This document shows positions 10,250-24,046 of a DNA stretch of 64,000 nt, in pieces. The DNA is from Balanoglossus misakiensis (Eukaryota; Hemichordata): the NCBI GenBank assembly GCA_040954595.2, contig CM082576.2, forward strand, positions 16,244,001-16,308,000. Direction: 5' to 3'. The position numbers and the translations under genes were made by a program. The notes under the pieces were generated by a model. It saw only the letters and a program-made list of their open reading frames with translations. It searched no databases and had not been told where the DNA came from. Each line of letters starts with the position of its first letter. Position 1 is the stretch's first letter.

Positions 10250-10530
10250 TTACGGAGCCCTGTAAGCGGTTCTGGGGTCTCTTTACCGTGCCGGGCATTT
10301 CACAGTAAAACTTCACTATGTATTCATACACCAGCGGAGGGGTGGGTACAAGATTTGACCCTGAACAAGGTCTACAAACGGCGATGGGTCGGCTCGTTCT
10401 CTCCCCTTTCACTCAACCACCTGACCCCTGCCTCGACCTGTTCACTACTGGTGTAATTTCCACAGCTACCCACGTGACCATAGCGTACAAGGGCTCATAG
10501 ACATGGTCTATTTTACCCGGAAATGGCTAG
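10250..10530 (-). repeat. Core module, subtype 3 (founder unit of copy 2)
   Basis: Core starts at 10,271. It is followed by a 350-bp segment absent from copy 1 (TTTCCTATAGCATTG.. to ACTTGGGTCTTACCATC) and then a truncated second subtype-3 module at about 10,853-10,985, where the 5' half including the core has been deleted. Confidence 0.65.
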
Positions 10531-11969
10531 CTAGCTGCACGAATTTGTCAAGACAATGACAGATAAGATTACTTTCCTATAGCATTGTTCTGTTGGAAAT
10601 TATCACATTCCTCAATTATAGTATACTACCCAAATAATAAAAAATATATTCTCTGCGAATTATGGTGTGTTTTTAGTGACTGTATGTAAAGTAAGTTCAA
10701 ATCTTAATCCTTCCAAAGGAGGATAATGCTCAGAAAAGTTCGTACTTTCAAATTTCCCCTTCAGAATTTATCACCGTCACATTCGACCTTCAAGCCACGT
10801 TCTGGACACACAGACCCATACTCGCGTAAACAAAACCACTTGGGTCTTACCATCCCCTTTCACTCAACCACCTGACCCCTGCCTCGACCTGTTCACTACT
10901 GGTGTAATTTCCACAGCTACCCACGTGACCATAGCGTACAAGGGCTCATAGACATGGTCTATTTTACCCGGAAATGGCTAGCCAGCTGCAAGAATTTGTC
11001 AAGACAATGACAGATAAGATTACCTTGTACCATTCCCGTGGCATTTTTCGTTAGGGAAATTGTCAATTTCATCAGCTATGTGTTACCCCCCTCAACTCCC
11101 CCCCCCCCAAAAAAAAAAAAATTCTAAGGAAATTTGTGTGTGTTAGTGACTGTGTGTGAAGTCTACCGTTCACGGTAACATAGAAAATTATTTTGCCAAA
11201 CTTAGAATAGAAAATATATGTTGGAGTTTATTATTTACATTTATTCACATATGCAGCTCAATTCAAAACACGGTTTAAAAGGACATAAAGTTGTATGCCG
11301 GTGCCGAATCACATTGTTTTTTAAAATGTAGCAAATTTTGTTGAGTCTTCCAAGCGGTTCTGGGGTCTCTTTACCGTGCCGGGCGTTTCACAGTAAAACT
11401 TCACCGTGTACTCCTACGCCAGCGTTTTTTAGTGGAGACAAGGAATGACGGGATGGCCGAACCACCAACATCAGTTCTACTTGTTCAACACCAGTGTACT
11501 TCCCCCGGCGTACTTTCCACGGCTACCCACGTGACCATAGCTTGGCGGTCTCTTTGATGCAACCTCTTAAAGCCCAGAAATATATACTGTTTTCATCAGA
11601 AGACTAACGACAGACACCGCTGAATATTAAAATCACTTTTTATTGAAATGAGCTGTATATATGATACCAATGGGCCTAATCTTTACGATAGTTACGCATC
11701 ATACCCTTGCCTTGAGTAGGATGTTGTATGTGTAACGCTCTATAGGAAAATAATAATCACAGTCGCGTGAGAGTTTGTTACACGTCGAACTGTTCCTATT
11801 CTTCTGAGTCATAGGGGCAATTCGCCGTGTAATAAAAATGCTCTTTAGATACGACTTTATTTACCCGAAATACCAAAGTTTATGCAACAATCACTCCCAC
11901 TTTTGATCCACGTGTGACCCCCTAGATAGGTTAGAATTATCCTGCGCTACAATCTCTGTACGGCAGCGC

Positions 11970-12215
11970 GTTTGACGTGAGCAGGGCCAGGGGAACGAAC
12001 GCGCTACTTGACAACATGTCATTCCATTCGTGCGACGCGCACGCAGCCGTGCGCACGATGCATGCAATGTGATGTTTGGCCGAAGCACAGCGACTGCGGC
12101 CGAAGCTTGTGTATCGCTGTTTGTATAAAGTTTACTGGCATACAGTACCTCTTCTACGACTTTTTTTTTAAAATTAGAATTCATTGGTTATTTTGCATAA
12201 TTTTTAACCAATGCC
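11970..12215. promoter_or_regulatory. Promoter-like CpG island 1 (copy-2 founder unit)
   Basis: Same composition as 4,870-5,115: TGACGTGA, GCGCACGC blocks, and opposed CCAAT boxes at 12,183-12,189 and 12,206-12,212. Confidence 0.4.
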
Positions 12216-12499
12216 GTACATGGCCAAGACGATTACGGCCTGTATTAAATCGCTAACTTTTCCCGAGTTGCTTAGCATTGCACTGTATGCATCACACGAC
12301 AAATATTACAGAAAACAAAAGTCTCTCATGATTCTTACCCGAGGGAGGCGCTCTTCATATTTTATGTCCAGTAGTTCCAGTGAACACTGCCAAAACAAGT
12401 GCGTGAAGAGCGGGTTCTCAACCAGCCACTTTACAACAAAGAAAATGAAACGAAATCAGAGAGTGTAGAGCCGCTGCTTGTGCTTTGTGATCGTGAGGA

Positions 12500-12690
12500 G
12501 TCGTCTATGGCAACAGTGACACAAATAGAACATCAGAACACTTCCTGTTTTCTTGCGACAAAAGCATGATGGGAATTTCATCGCGAGAACTTTCGCGCGT
12601 CCGTGAGCGGGTAACTTAGCAACAAGTATGGCGAACATTCCTTTCTTACGGCGCGGTGGCGACAGCCTTTAGGCGCGGCTTTCCGCGGAC
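12500..12690. promoter_or_regulatory. Promoter-like CpG island 2 (copy-2 founder unit)
   Basis: ZNF143-like GCATGATGGGA at 12,564 and TCGCGAGA at 12,581, with flanking ETS-like and X-box-like words as in copy 1. Confidence 0.42.
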
Positions 12691-13010
12691 CCGAATTTTC
12701 CTTTCATTTGGCGAAGGAGGAATCTTTGCCTGTACAGATTATTCTAAACCTTTAAATCTTGTGAACAAGGGGTAAAACATTCCAATGATAAAATGTACTT
12801 ATTTTTAGTTGGAGTTTTTGACCTAAAATTTGCGTATAAAGTTTCCTTTTAGACTTGCTCTCGTCGTCGCCTCGTAGCATTGTCTGTGTGACAGTGCTGT
12901 AAAAAAACAACAGTTAGACATGAATCTTACCGAGAGGCGGCGCTTTTCGGATGGCAATGTTAAGTACTTGAAGTGTGGTAGAACTACCAAATGATGAAAA
13001 CAGGATTTCA

Positions 13011-16000
13011 GATTTGACCCTGAACAAGGTCTACAAACGGCGATGGGTCGGCTCGTTCTCTCCCCTTTCACTCAACCACCTGACCCCTGCTCGACCTGTT
13101 CACTACTGGTGTAATTTCCACAGCTACCCACGTGACCATAGCGTACAAGGGCTCATAGACATGGTCTATTTTACCCGGAAATGGCTAGCTAGCTGCAGGA
13201 ATTTGTCAAGACAATGACAGATAAGATTACTTTCCTATAGCATTGTTCTGTTGGAAATTATCGCTTTCCTCAATTATAGTATACTACCCAAATAATAAAA
13301 AATATATTCTCTGCGAATTATGGTGTGTTTTTAGTGACTGTATGTAAAGTAAGTTCAAATCTTAATCCTTCCAAAGGAGGATAATGCTCAGAAAAGTTAG
13401 TCCTTTCAAATTTCCCCTTCAGAATTTATCACCGTCACATTCGACCTTCAAGCCACGTTCTGGACACACAGACCCATACTCGCGTAAACAAAACCATTTG
13501 GGTCTTACCATCAGGCAGCGCTCTTAAAATAATGCTATTTATGTCCTAGAATCTTACTATCTTACTGAGATTAACACGGTAACGACCTGAACATCAGTGT
13601 CGTTTACCTCATACATTCATGGTTGTTAAAAGTATCCCATATGAGTGTTCAGTCCCCGTTCGTTTTGTAAGCCTGTTGTTTTTAGGGTATGTGAAAAACA
13701 CTGCCGTTTTTTTTCATTATTAGCAAAAGTTACCTTATCTGTCGTTAGTCTCATTTTTTAGAGAAAGAAACAACGAAAACAGTTTTTTACGGAGCCCTGT
13801 AAGCGGTTCTGGGGTCTCTTTACCGTGCCGGGCATTTCACAGTAAAACTTCACTATGTATTCATACACCAGCGGAGGGGTGGGTACAAGATTTGACCCTG
13901 AACAAGGTCTACAAACGGCGATGGGTCGGCTCGTTCTCTCCCCTTTCACTCAACCACCTGACCCCTGCCTCGACCTGTTCACTACTGGTGTAATTTCCAC
14001 AGCTACCCACGTGACCATAGCGTACAAGGGCTCATAGACATGGTCTATTTTACCCGGAAATGGCTAGCCAGCTGCAAGAATTTGTCAAGACAATGACAGA
14101 TAAGATTACCTTGTACCATTCCCGTGGCATTTTTCGTTAGGGAAATTGTCAACTTCATCAGCTATGTGTTACCCCCCTCAACTCCCCCCCCCCCAAAAAA
14201 AAAAAAAAAAAAAAATTCTAAGGAAATTTGTGTGTGTTAGTGACTGTGTGTGAAGTCTACCGTTCACGGTAACATAGAAAATTATTTTGCCAAACTTAGA
14301 ATAGAAAATATATGTTGGAGTTTATTATTTACATTTATTCACATATGCAGCTCAATTCAAAACACGGTTTAAAAGGACATAAAGTTGTATGCCGGTGCCG
14401 AATCACATTGTTTTTTAAAATGTAGCAAATTTTGTTGAGTCTTCCAAGCGGTTCTGGGGTCTCTTTACCGTGCCGGGCGTTTCACAGTAAAACTTCACCG
14501 TGTACTCCTACGCCAGCGTTTTTTAGTGGAGACAAGGAATGACGGGATGGCCGAACCACCAACATCAGTTCTACTTGTTCAACACCAGTGTACTTCCCCA
14601 GGCGTACTTTCCACGGCTACCCACGTGACCATAGCTTGGCGGTCTCTTTGATGCAACCTCTTAAAGCCCAGAAATATATACTGTTTTCATTCAGAAGACT
14701 AACGACAGACACCGCTGAATATTAAAATCACTGTCTATTGAAATGAGCTGTATATATGATACCAATGGGCCTAATCTTTACGATAGTTACGCATCATACC
14801 CTTGCCTTGAGTAGGATGTTGTATGTGTAACGCTCTTTAGGAAAATAATAATCACAGTCGCGTGAGAGTTTGTTACACGTCGAACTGTTCCTATTCTTCT
14901 GAGTCATAGGGGCAATTCGCCGTGTAATAAAAATGCTCTTTAGATACGACTTTATTTACCCGAAATACCAAAGTTTATGCAACAATCACTCCCACTTTTG
15001 ATCCACGTGTGACCCCCTAGATAGGTTAGAATTATCCTGCGCTACAATCTCTGTACGGCAGCGCGTTTGACGTGAGCAGGGCCAGGGGAACGAACGCGCT
15101 ACTTGACAACATGTCATTCCATTCGTGCGACGCGCACGCAGCCGTGCGCACGATGCATGCAATGTGATGTTTGGCCGAAGCACATCGACTGCGGCCGAAG
15201 CTTGTGTATCGCTGTTTGTATAAAGTTTACTGGCATACAGTACCTCTTCTACGACTTTTTTTGTAAAATTAGAATTCATTGGTTATTTTGCATAATTTTT
15301 AACCAATGCCGTACATGGCCAAGACGATTACGGCCTGTATTAAATCGCTAACTTTTCCCGAGTTGCTTAGCATTGCACTGTATGCATCACACGACAAATA
15401 TTACAGAAAACAAAAGTCTCTCATGATTCTTACCCGAGGGAGGCGCTCTTCATATTTTATGTCCAGTAGTTCCAGTGAACACTGCCAAAACAAGTGCGTG
15501 AAGAGCGGGTTCTCAACCAGCCACTTTACAACAAAGAAAATGAAACGAAATCAGAGAGTGTAGAGCCGCTGCTTGTGCTTTGTGATCGTGAGGAGTCGTC
15601 ACGTCTATGGCAACAGTGACACAAATAGAACATCAGAACACTTCCTGTTTTCTTGCGACAAAAGCATGATGGGAATTTCATCGCGAGAACTTTCGCGCGT
15701 CCGTGAGCGGGTAACTTAGCAACAAGTATGGCGAACATTCCTTTCTTACGGCGCGGTGGCGACAGCCTTTAGGCGCGGCTTTCCGCGGACCCGAATTTTC
15801 CTTTCATTTGGCGAAGGAGGAATCTTTGCCTGTACAGATTATTCTAAACCTTTAAATCTTGTGAACAAGGGGTAAAACATTCCAATGATAAAATGTACTT
15901 ATTTTTAGTTGGAGTTTTTGACCTAAAATTTGCGTATAAAGTTTCCTTTTAGACTTGCTCTCGTCGTAGCCTCGTAGCATTGTCTGTGCGACAGTGCTGT

Positions 16001-16110
16001 AAAAAAACAACAGTTAGACATGAATCTTACCGAGAGGCGGCGCTTTTCGGATGGCAATGTTAAGTACTTGAAGTGTGGTAGAACTACCAAATGATGAAAA
16101 CAGGATTTCA
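13011..16110 (+). repeat. Array unit 1 (3,100 bp)
   Basis: Starts at the chimeric junction CAGGATTTCA|GATTTGACCC, where sequence after island 2 is fused into the middle of a subtype-3 module. Order: half subtype 3, 500-bp spacer, full subtype 3 (core 13,808), homopolymer tract, subtype 4 (core 14,453), island 1 (15,065-15,310), island 2 (15,600-15,790; GCATGATGGGA at 15,664, TCGCGAGA at 15,681). A 3-nt insertion (ACG) near 15,600 distinguishes this unit. Confidence 0.88.
15600..15790. promoter_or_regulatory. Promoter-like CpG island 2 (array unit 1)
   Basis: Conserved SBS-like and TCGCGAGA words spaced as in the other copies. Island 1 of this unit is at 15,065-15,310. Confidence 0.4.
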
Positions 16111-19100
16111 GATTTGACCCTGAACAAGGTCTACAAACGGCGATGGGTCGGCTCGTTCTCTCCCCTTTCACTCAACCACCTGACCCCTGCTCGACCTGTT
16201 CACTACTGGTGTAATTTCCACAGCTACCCACGTGACCATAGCGTACAAGGGCTCATAGACATGGTCTATTTTACCCGGAAATGGCTAGCTAGCTGCAAGA
16301 ATTTGTCAAGACAATGACAGATAAGATTACTTTCCTATAGCATTGTTCTGTTGGAAATTATCGCTTTCCTCAATTATAGTATACTACCCAAATAATAAAA
16401 AATATATTCTCTGCGAATTATGGTGTGTTTTTAGTGACTGTATGTAAAGTAAGTTCAAATCTTAATCCTTCCAAAGGAGGATAATGCTCAGAAAAGTTAG
16501 TCCTTTCAAATTTCCCCTTCAGAATTTATCACCGTCACATTCGACCTTCAAGCCACGTTCTGGACACACAGACCCATACTCGCGTAAACAAAACCATTTG
16601 GGTCTTACCATCAGGCAGCGCTCTTAAAATAATGCTATTTATGTCCTAGAATCTTACTATCTTACTGAGATTAACACGGTAACGACCTGAACATCAGTGT
16701 CGTTTACCTCAAACATTCATGGTTGTTAAAAGTATCCCATATGAGTGTTCAGTCCCCGTTCGTTTTGTAAGCCTGTTGTTTTTAGGGTATGTGAAAAACA
16801 CTGCCGTTTTTTTTTTCATTATTAGCAAAAGTTACCTTATCTGTCGTTAGTCTCATTTTTTAGAGAAAGAAACAACGAAAACAGTTTTTTACGGAGCCCT
16901 GTAAGCGGTTCTGGGGTCTCTTTACCGTGCCGGGCATTTCACAGTAAAACTTCACTATGTATTCATACACCAGCGGAGGGGTGGGTACAAGATTTGACCC
17001 TGAACAAGGTCTACAAACGGCGATGGGTCGGCTCGTTCTCTCCCCTTTCACTCAACCACCTGACCCCTGCCTCGACCTGTTCACTACTGGTGTAATTTCC
17101 ACAGCTACCCACGTGACCATAGCGTACAAGGGCTCATAGACATGGTCTATTTTACCCGGAAATGGCTAGCTAGCTGCACGAATTTGTCAAGACAATGACA
17201 GATAAGATTACTTTCCTATAGCATTGTTCTGTTGGAAATTATCACTTTCCTCAATTATAGTATACTACCCAAATAATAAAAAATATATTCTCTGCGAATT
17301 ATGGTGTGTTTTTAGTGACTGTATGTAAAGTAAGTTCAAATCTTAATCCTTCCAAAGGAAGATAATGCTCAGAAAAGTTAGTCCTTTCATATTTCCCCTT
17401 CAGAATTTATCACCGTCACATTCGACCTTCAAGCCACGTTCTGGACACACAGACCCATACTCGCGTAAGCAAAACCATTTGGGTCTAACCATCAGGCAGC
17501 GCTCTTAAAATAATGCTATTTATGTCCTAGAATCTTACTATCTTACTGAGATTAACACGGTAACGACCTGAACATCAGTGTCGTTTACCTATATACATTC
17601 ATGGTTGTTAAAAGTGTCCCATATGAGTGTTCAGTCCCCGTTCGTTTTGTAAGCCTGTTGTTTTTAGGGTATGTGAAAAACACTGCCGTTTTTTTTTCAT
17701 TATTAGCAAAAGTTACCTTGTCTGTCGTTAGTCTCATTTTTTAGAGAAAGAAACAACGAAAACAGTTTTTTTACGGAGCCCTGTAAGCGGTTCTGGGGTC
17801 TCTTTACCGTGCCGGGCATTTCACAGTAAAACTTCACTATGTATTCATACACCAGCGGAGGGGTGAGTACAAGATTTGACCCTGAACAAGGTCTACAAAC
17901 GGCGATGGGTCGGCTCGTTCTCTCCCCTTTCACTCAACCACCTGACCCCTGCCTCGACCTGTTCACTACTGGTGTAATTTCCACAGCTACCCACGTGACC
18001 ATAGCGTACAAGGGCTCATAGACATGGTCTATTTTACCCGGAAATGGCTAGCCAGCTGCAAGAATTTGTCAAGACAATGACAGATAAGATTACCTTGTAC
18101 CATTCCCGTGGCATTTTTCGTTAGGGAAATTGTCAACTTCATCAGCTATGTGTTACCCCCCTCAACTCCCCCCCCCCCCAAAAAAAAAAAATTCTAAGGA
18201 AATTTGTGTGTGTTAGTGACTGTGTGTGAAGTCTACCGTTCACGGTAACATAGAAAATTATTTTGCCAAACTTAGAATAGAAAATATATGTTGGAGTTTA
18301 TTATTTACATTTATTCACATATGCAGCTCAATTCAAAACACGGTTTAAAAGGACATAAAGTTGTATGCCGGTGCCGAATCACATTGTTTTTTAAAATGTA
18401 GCAAATTTTGTTGAGTCTTCCAAGCGGTTCTGGGGTCTCTTTACCGTGCCGGGCGTTTCACAGTAAAACTTCACCGTGTACTCCTACGCCAGCGTTTTTT
18501 AGTGGAGACAAGGAATGACGGGATGGCCGAACCACCAACATCAGTTCTACTTGTTCAACACCAGTGTACTTCCCCCGGCGTACTTTCCACGGCTACCCAC
18601 GTGACCATAGCTTGGCGGTCTCTTTGATGCAACCTCTTAAAGCCCAGAAATATATACTGTTTTCATTCAGAAGACTAACGACAGACACCGCTGAATATTA
18701 AAATCACTGTCTATTGAAATGAGCTGTATATATGATACCAATGGGCCTAATCTTTACGATAGTTACGCATCATACCCTTGCCTTGAGTAGGATGTTGTAT
18801 GTGTAACGCTCTTTAGGAAAATAATAATCACAGTCGCGTGAGAGTTTGTTACACGTCGAACTGTTCCTATTCTTCTGAGTCATAGGGGCAATTCGCCGTG
18901 TAATAAAAATGCTCTTTAGATACGACTTTATTTACCCGAAATACCAAAGTTTATGCAACAATCACTCCCACTTTTGATCCACGTGTGACCCCCTAGATAG
19001 GTTAGAATTATCCTGCGCTACAATCTCTGTACGGCAGCGCGTTTGACGTGAGCAGGGCCAGGGGAACGAACGCGCTACTTGACAACATGTCATTCCATTC

Positions 19101-20081
19101 GTGCGACGCGCACGCAGCCGTGCGCACGATGCATGCAATGTGATGTTTGGCCGAAGCACAGCGACTGCGGCCGAAGCTTGTGTATCGCTGTTTGTATAAA
19201 GTTTACTGGCATACAGTACCTCTTCTACGACTTTTTTTGTAAAATTAGAATTCATTGGTTATTTTGCATAATTTTTAACCAATGCCGTACATGGCCAAGA
19301 CGATTACGGCCTGTATTAAATCGCTAACTTTTCCCGAGTTGCTTAGCATTGCACTGTATGCATCACACGACAAATATTACAGAAAACAAAAGTCTCTCAT
19401 GATTCTTACCCGAGGGAGGCGCTCTTCATATTTTATGTCCAGTAGTTCCAGTGAACACTGCCAAAACAAGTGCGTGAAGAGCGGGTTCTCAACCAGCCAC
19501 TTTACAACAAAGAAAATGAAACGAAAGCAGAGAGTGTAGAGCCGCTGCTTGTGCTTTGTGATCGTGAGGAGTCGTCTATGGCAACAGTGACACAAATAGA
19601 ACATCAGAACACTTCCTGTTTTCTTGCGACAAAAGCATGATGGGAATTTCATCGCGAGAACTTTCGCGCGTCCGTGAGCGGGTAACTTAGCAACAAGTAT
19701 GGCGAACATTCCTTTCTTACGGCGCGGTGGCGACAGCCTTTAGGCGCGGCTTTCCGCGGACCCGAATTTTCCTTTCATTTGGCGAAGGAGGAATCTTTGC
19801 CTGTACAGATTATTCTAAACCTTTAAATCTTGTGAACAAGGGGTAAAACATTCCAATGATAAAATGTACTTATTTTTAGTTGGAGTTTTTGACCTAAAAT
19901 TTGCGTATAAAGTTTCCTTTTAGACTTGCTCTCGTCGTCGCCTCGTAGCATTGTCTGTGTGACAGTGCTGTAAAAAAACAACAGTTAGACATGAATCTTA
20001 CCGAGAGGCGGCGCTTTTCGGATGGCAATGTTAAGTACTTGAAGTGTGGTAGAACTACCAAATGATGAAAACAGGATTTCA
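16111..20081 (+). repeat. Array unit 2 (3,971 bp)
   Basis: Same junction word at its left end. Carries one extra sub-repeat of about 880 bp (subtype-3 cores at 16,910 and 17,792), then subtype 4 (18,429), island 1 (19,040-19,285) and island 2 (19,580-19,760; TCGCGAGA at 19,652). The second subtype-3 module has GTGAGTACAAG in place of GTGGGTACAAG. Confidence 0.88.
19580..19760. promoter_or_regulatory. Promoter-like CpG island 2 (array unit 2)
   Basis: GCATGATGGGA at 19,635 and TCGCGAGA at 19,652-19,659, with the same flanks. Island 1 of this unit is at 19,040-19,285. Confidence 0.4.
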
Positions 20082-23000
20082 GATTTGACCCTGAACAAGG
20101 TCTACAAACGGCGATGGGTCGGCTCGTTCTCTCCCCTTTCACTCAACCACCTGACCCCTGCTCGACCTGTTCACTACTGGTGTAATTTCCACAGCTACCC
20201 ACGTGACCATAGCGTACAAGGGCTCATAGACATGGTCTATTTTACCCGGAAATGGCTAGCTAGCTGCAAGAATTTGTCAAGACAATGACAGATAAGATTA
20301 CTTTCCTACAGCATTGTTCTGTTGGAAATTATCACTTTCCTCAATTATAGTATACTACCCAAATAATAAAAAATATATTCTCTGCGAATTATGGTGTGTT
20401 TTTAGTGACTGTATGTAAAGTAAGTTCAAATCTTAATCCTTCCAAAAGAGGATAATGCTCAGAAAAGTTAGTCCTTTCAAATTTCCCCTTCAGAATTTAT
20501 CACCGTCACATTCGACCTTCAAGCCACGTTCTGGACACACAGACCCATACTCGCGTAAACAAAACCATTTGGGTCTTACCATCAGGCAGCGCTCTTAAAA
20601 TAATGCTATTTATGTCCTAGAATCTTACTATCTTACTGAGATTAACACGGTAACGACCTGAACATCAGTGTCGTTTACCTCAAACATTCATGGTTGTTAA
20701 AAGTATCCCATATGAGTGTTCAGTCCCCGTTCGTTTTGTAAGCCTGTTGTTTTTAGGGTATGTGAAAAACACTGCCGTTTTTTTTCATTATTAGCAAAAG
20801 TTACCTTATCTGTCGTTAGTCTCATTTTTTAGAGAAAGAAACAACGAAAACAGTTTTTTACGGAGCCCTGTAAGCGGTTCTGGGGTCTCTTTACCGTGCC
20901 GGGCATTTCACAGTAAAACTTCACTAAGTATTCATACACCAGCGGAGGGGTGGGTACAAGATTTGACCCTGAACAAGGTCTACAAACGGCGATGGGTCGG
21001 CTCGTTCTCTCCCCTTTCACTCAACCACCTGACCCCTGCCTCGACCTGTTCACTACTGGTGTAATTTCCACAGCTACCCACGTGACCATAGCGTACAAGG
21101 GCTCATAGACATGGTCTATTTTACCCGGAAATGGCTAGCTAGCTGCACGAATTTGTCAAGACAATGACAGATAAGATTACTTTCCTATAGCATTGTTCTG
21201 TTGGAAATTATCACTTTCCTCAATTATAGTATACTACCCAAATAATAAAAAATATATTCTCTGCGAATTATGGTGTGTTTTTAGTGACTGTATGTAAAGT
21301 AAGTTCAAATCTTAATCCTTCCAAAGGAAGATAATGCTCAGAAAAGTTAGTCCTTTCATATTTCCCCTTCAGAATTTATCACCGTCACATTCGACCTTCA
21401 AGCCACGTTCTGGACACACAGACCCATACTCGCGTAAGCAAAACCATTTGGGTCTAACCATCAGGCAGCGCTCTTAAAATAATGCTATTTATGTCCTAGA
21501 ATCTTACTATCTTACTGAGATTAACACGGTAACGACCTGAACATCAGTGTCGTTTACCTATATACATTCATGGTTGTTAAAAGTATCCCATATGAGTGTT
21601 CAGTCCCCGTTCGTTTTGTAAGCCTGTTGTTTTTAGGGTATGTGAAAAACACTGCCGTTTTTTTTTCATTATTAGCAAAAGTTACCTTGTCTGTCGTTAG
21701 TCTCATTTTTTAGAGAAAGAAACAACGAAAACAGTTTTTTACGGAGCCCTGTAAGCGGTTCTGGGGTCTCTTTACCGTGCCGGGCATTTCACAGTAAAAC
21801 TTCACTATGTATTCATACACCAGCGGAGGGGTGAGTACAAGATTTGACCCTGAACAAGGTCTACAAACGGCGATGGGTCGGCTCGTTCTCTCCCCTTTCA
21901 CTCAACCACCTGACCCCTGCCTCGACCTGTTCACTACTGGTGTAATTTCCACAGCTACCCACGTGACCATAGCGTACAAGGGCTCATAGACATGGTCTAT
22001 TTTACCCGGAAATGGCTAGCCAGCTGCAAGAATTTGTCAAGACAATGACAGATAAGATTACCTTGTACCATTCCCGTGGCATTTTTCGTTAGGGAAATTG
22101 TCAACTTCATCAGCTATGTGTTACCCCCCTCAACTCCCCCCCCCCCAAAAAAAAAAAAAAAAAATTCTAAGGAAATTTGTGTGTGTTAGTGACTGTGTGT
22201 GAAGTCTACCGTTCATGGTAACATAGAAAATTATTTTGCCAAACTTAGAATAGAAAATATATGTTGGAGTTTATTATTTACATTTATTCACATATGCAGC
22301 TCAATTCAAAACACGGTTTAAAAGGACATAAAGTTGTATGCCGGTGCCGAATCACATTGTTTTTTAAAATGTAGCAAATTTTGTTGAGTCTTCCAAGCGG
22401 TTCTGGGGTCTCTTTACCGTGCCGGGCGTTTCACAGTAAAACTTCACCGTGTACTCCTACGCCAGCGTTTTTTAGTGGAGACAAGGAATGACGGGATGGC
22501 CGAACCACCAACATCAGTTCTACTTGTTCAACACCAGTGTACTTCCCCCGGCGTACTTTCCACGGCTACCCACGTGACCATAGCTTGGCGGTCTCTTTGA
22601 TGCAACCTCTTAAAGCCCAGAAATATATACTGTTTTCATTCAGAAGACTAACGACAGACACCGCTGAATATTAAAATCACTGTCTATTGAAATGAGCTGT
22701 ATATATGATACCAATGGGCCTAATCTTTACGATAGTTACGCATCATACCCTTGCCTTGAGTAGGATGTTGTATGTGTAACGCTCTTTAGGAAAATAATAA
22801 TCACAGTCGCGTGAGAGTTTGTTACACGTCGAACTGTTCCTATTCTTCTGAGTCATAGGGGCAATTCGCCGTGTAATAAAAATGCTCTTTAGATACGACT
22901 TTATTTACCCGAAATACCAAAGTTTATGCAACAATCACTCCCACTTTTGATCCACGTGTGACCCCCTAGATAGGTTAGAATTATCCTGCGCTACAATCTC

Positions 23001-24046
23001 TGTACGGCAGCGCGTTTGACGTGAGCAGGGCCAGGGGAACGAACGCGCTACTTGACAACATGTCATTCCATTCGTGCGACGCGCACGCAGCCGTGCGCAC
23101 GATGCATGCAATGTGATGTTTGGCCGAAGCACAGCGACTGCGGCCGAAGCTTGTGTATCGCTGTTTGTATAAAGTTTACTGGCATACAGTACCTCTTCTA
23201 CGACTTTTTTTGTAAAATTAGAATTCATTGGTTATTTTGCATAATTTTTAACCAATGCCGTACATGGCCAAGACGATTACGGCCTGTATTAAATCGCTAA
23301 CTTTTCCCGAGTTGCTTAGCATTGCACTGTATGCATCACACGACAAATATTACAGAAAACAAAAGTCTCTCATGATTCTTACCCGAGGGAGGCGCTCTTC
23401 ATATTTTATGTCCAGTAGTTCCAGTGAACACTGCCAAAACAAGTGCGTGAAGAGCGGGTTCTCAACCAGCCACTTTACAACAAAGAAAATGAAACGAAAG
23501 CAGAGAGTGTAGAGCCGCTGCTTGTGCTTTGTGATCGTGAGGAGTCGTCTATGGCAACAGTGACACAAATAGAACATCAGAACACTTCCTGTTTTCTTGC
23601 GACAAAAGCATGATGGGAATTTCATCGCGAGAACTTTCGCGCGTCCGTAACTTAGCAACAAGTATGGCGAACATTCCTTTCTTACGGCGCGGTGGCGACA
23701 GCCTTTAGGCGCGGCTTTCCGCGGACCCGAATTTTCCTTTCATTTGGCGAAGGAGGAATCTTTGCCTGTACAGATTATTCTAAACCTTTAAATCTTGTGA
23801 ACAAGGGGTAAAACATTCCAATGATAAAATGTACTTATTTTTAGTTGGAGTTTTTGACCTAAAATTTGCGTATAAAGTTTCCTTTTAGACTTGCTCTCGT
23901 CGTCGCCTCGTAGCATTGTCTGTGTGACAGTGCTGTAAAAAAACAACAGTTAGACATGAATCTTACCGAGAGGCGGCGCTTTTCGGATGGCAATGTTAAG
24001 TACTTGAAGTGTGGTAGAACTACCAAATGATGAAAACAGGATTTCA
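20082..24046 (+). repeat. Array unit 3 (3,965 bp)
   Basis: A near-copy of unit 2, including the extra 880-bp sub-repeat (subtype-3 cores 20,879 and 21,760), subtype 4 (22,402), island 1 (23,010-23,260) and island 2 (23,540-23,720). A 7-nt deletion in the CCGTGAGCGGGTAAC stretch (near 23,647) is private to this unit. Confidence 0.88.
23540..23720. promoter_or_regulatory. Promoter-like CpG island 2 (array unit 3)
   Basis: GCATGATGGGA at 23,608 and TCGCGAGA at 23,625-23,632 are intact. The adjoining GAGCGG segment is shortened. Confidence 0.38.

Noticed and set aside
11891-12184. 97-codon minus ORF repeated at 14,986, 18,962 and 22,935
   Set aside because: Lies over CpG island 1 and the opposed CCAAT boxes. 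No family features, and repeated openness only reflects near-identical units.
19377-19709. 110-codon minus ORF across island 2
   Set aside because: The start codon sits inside the motif cluster. The reading frame is shortened in other units by small indels (15,600; 23,647), suggesting no selection on it.
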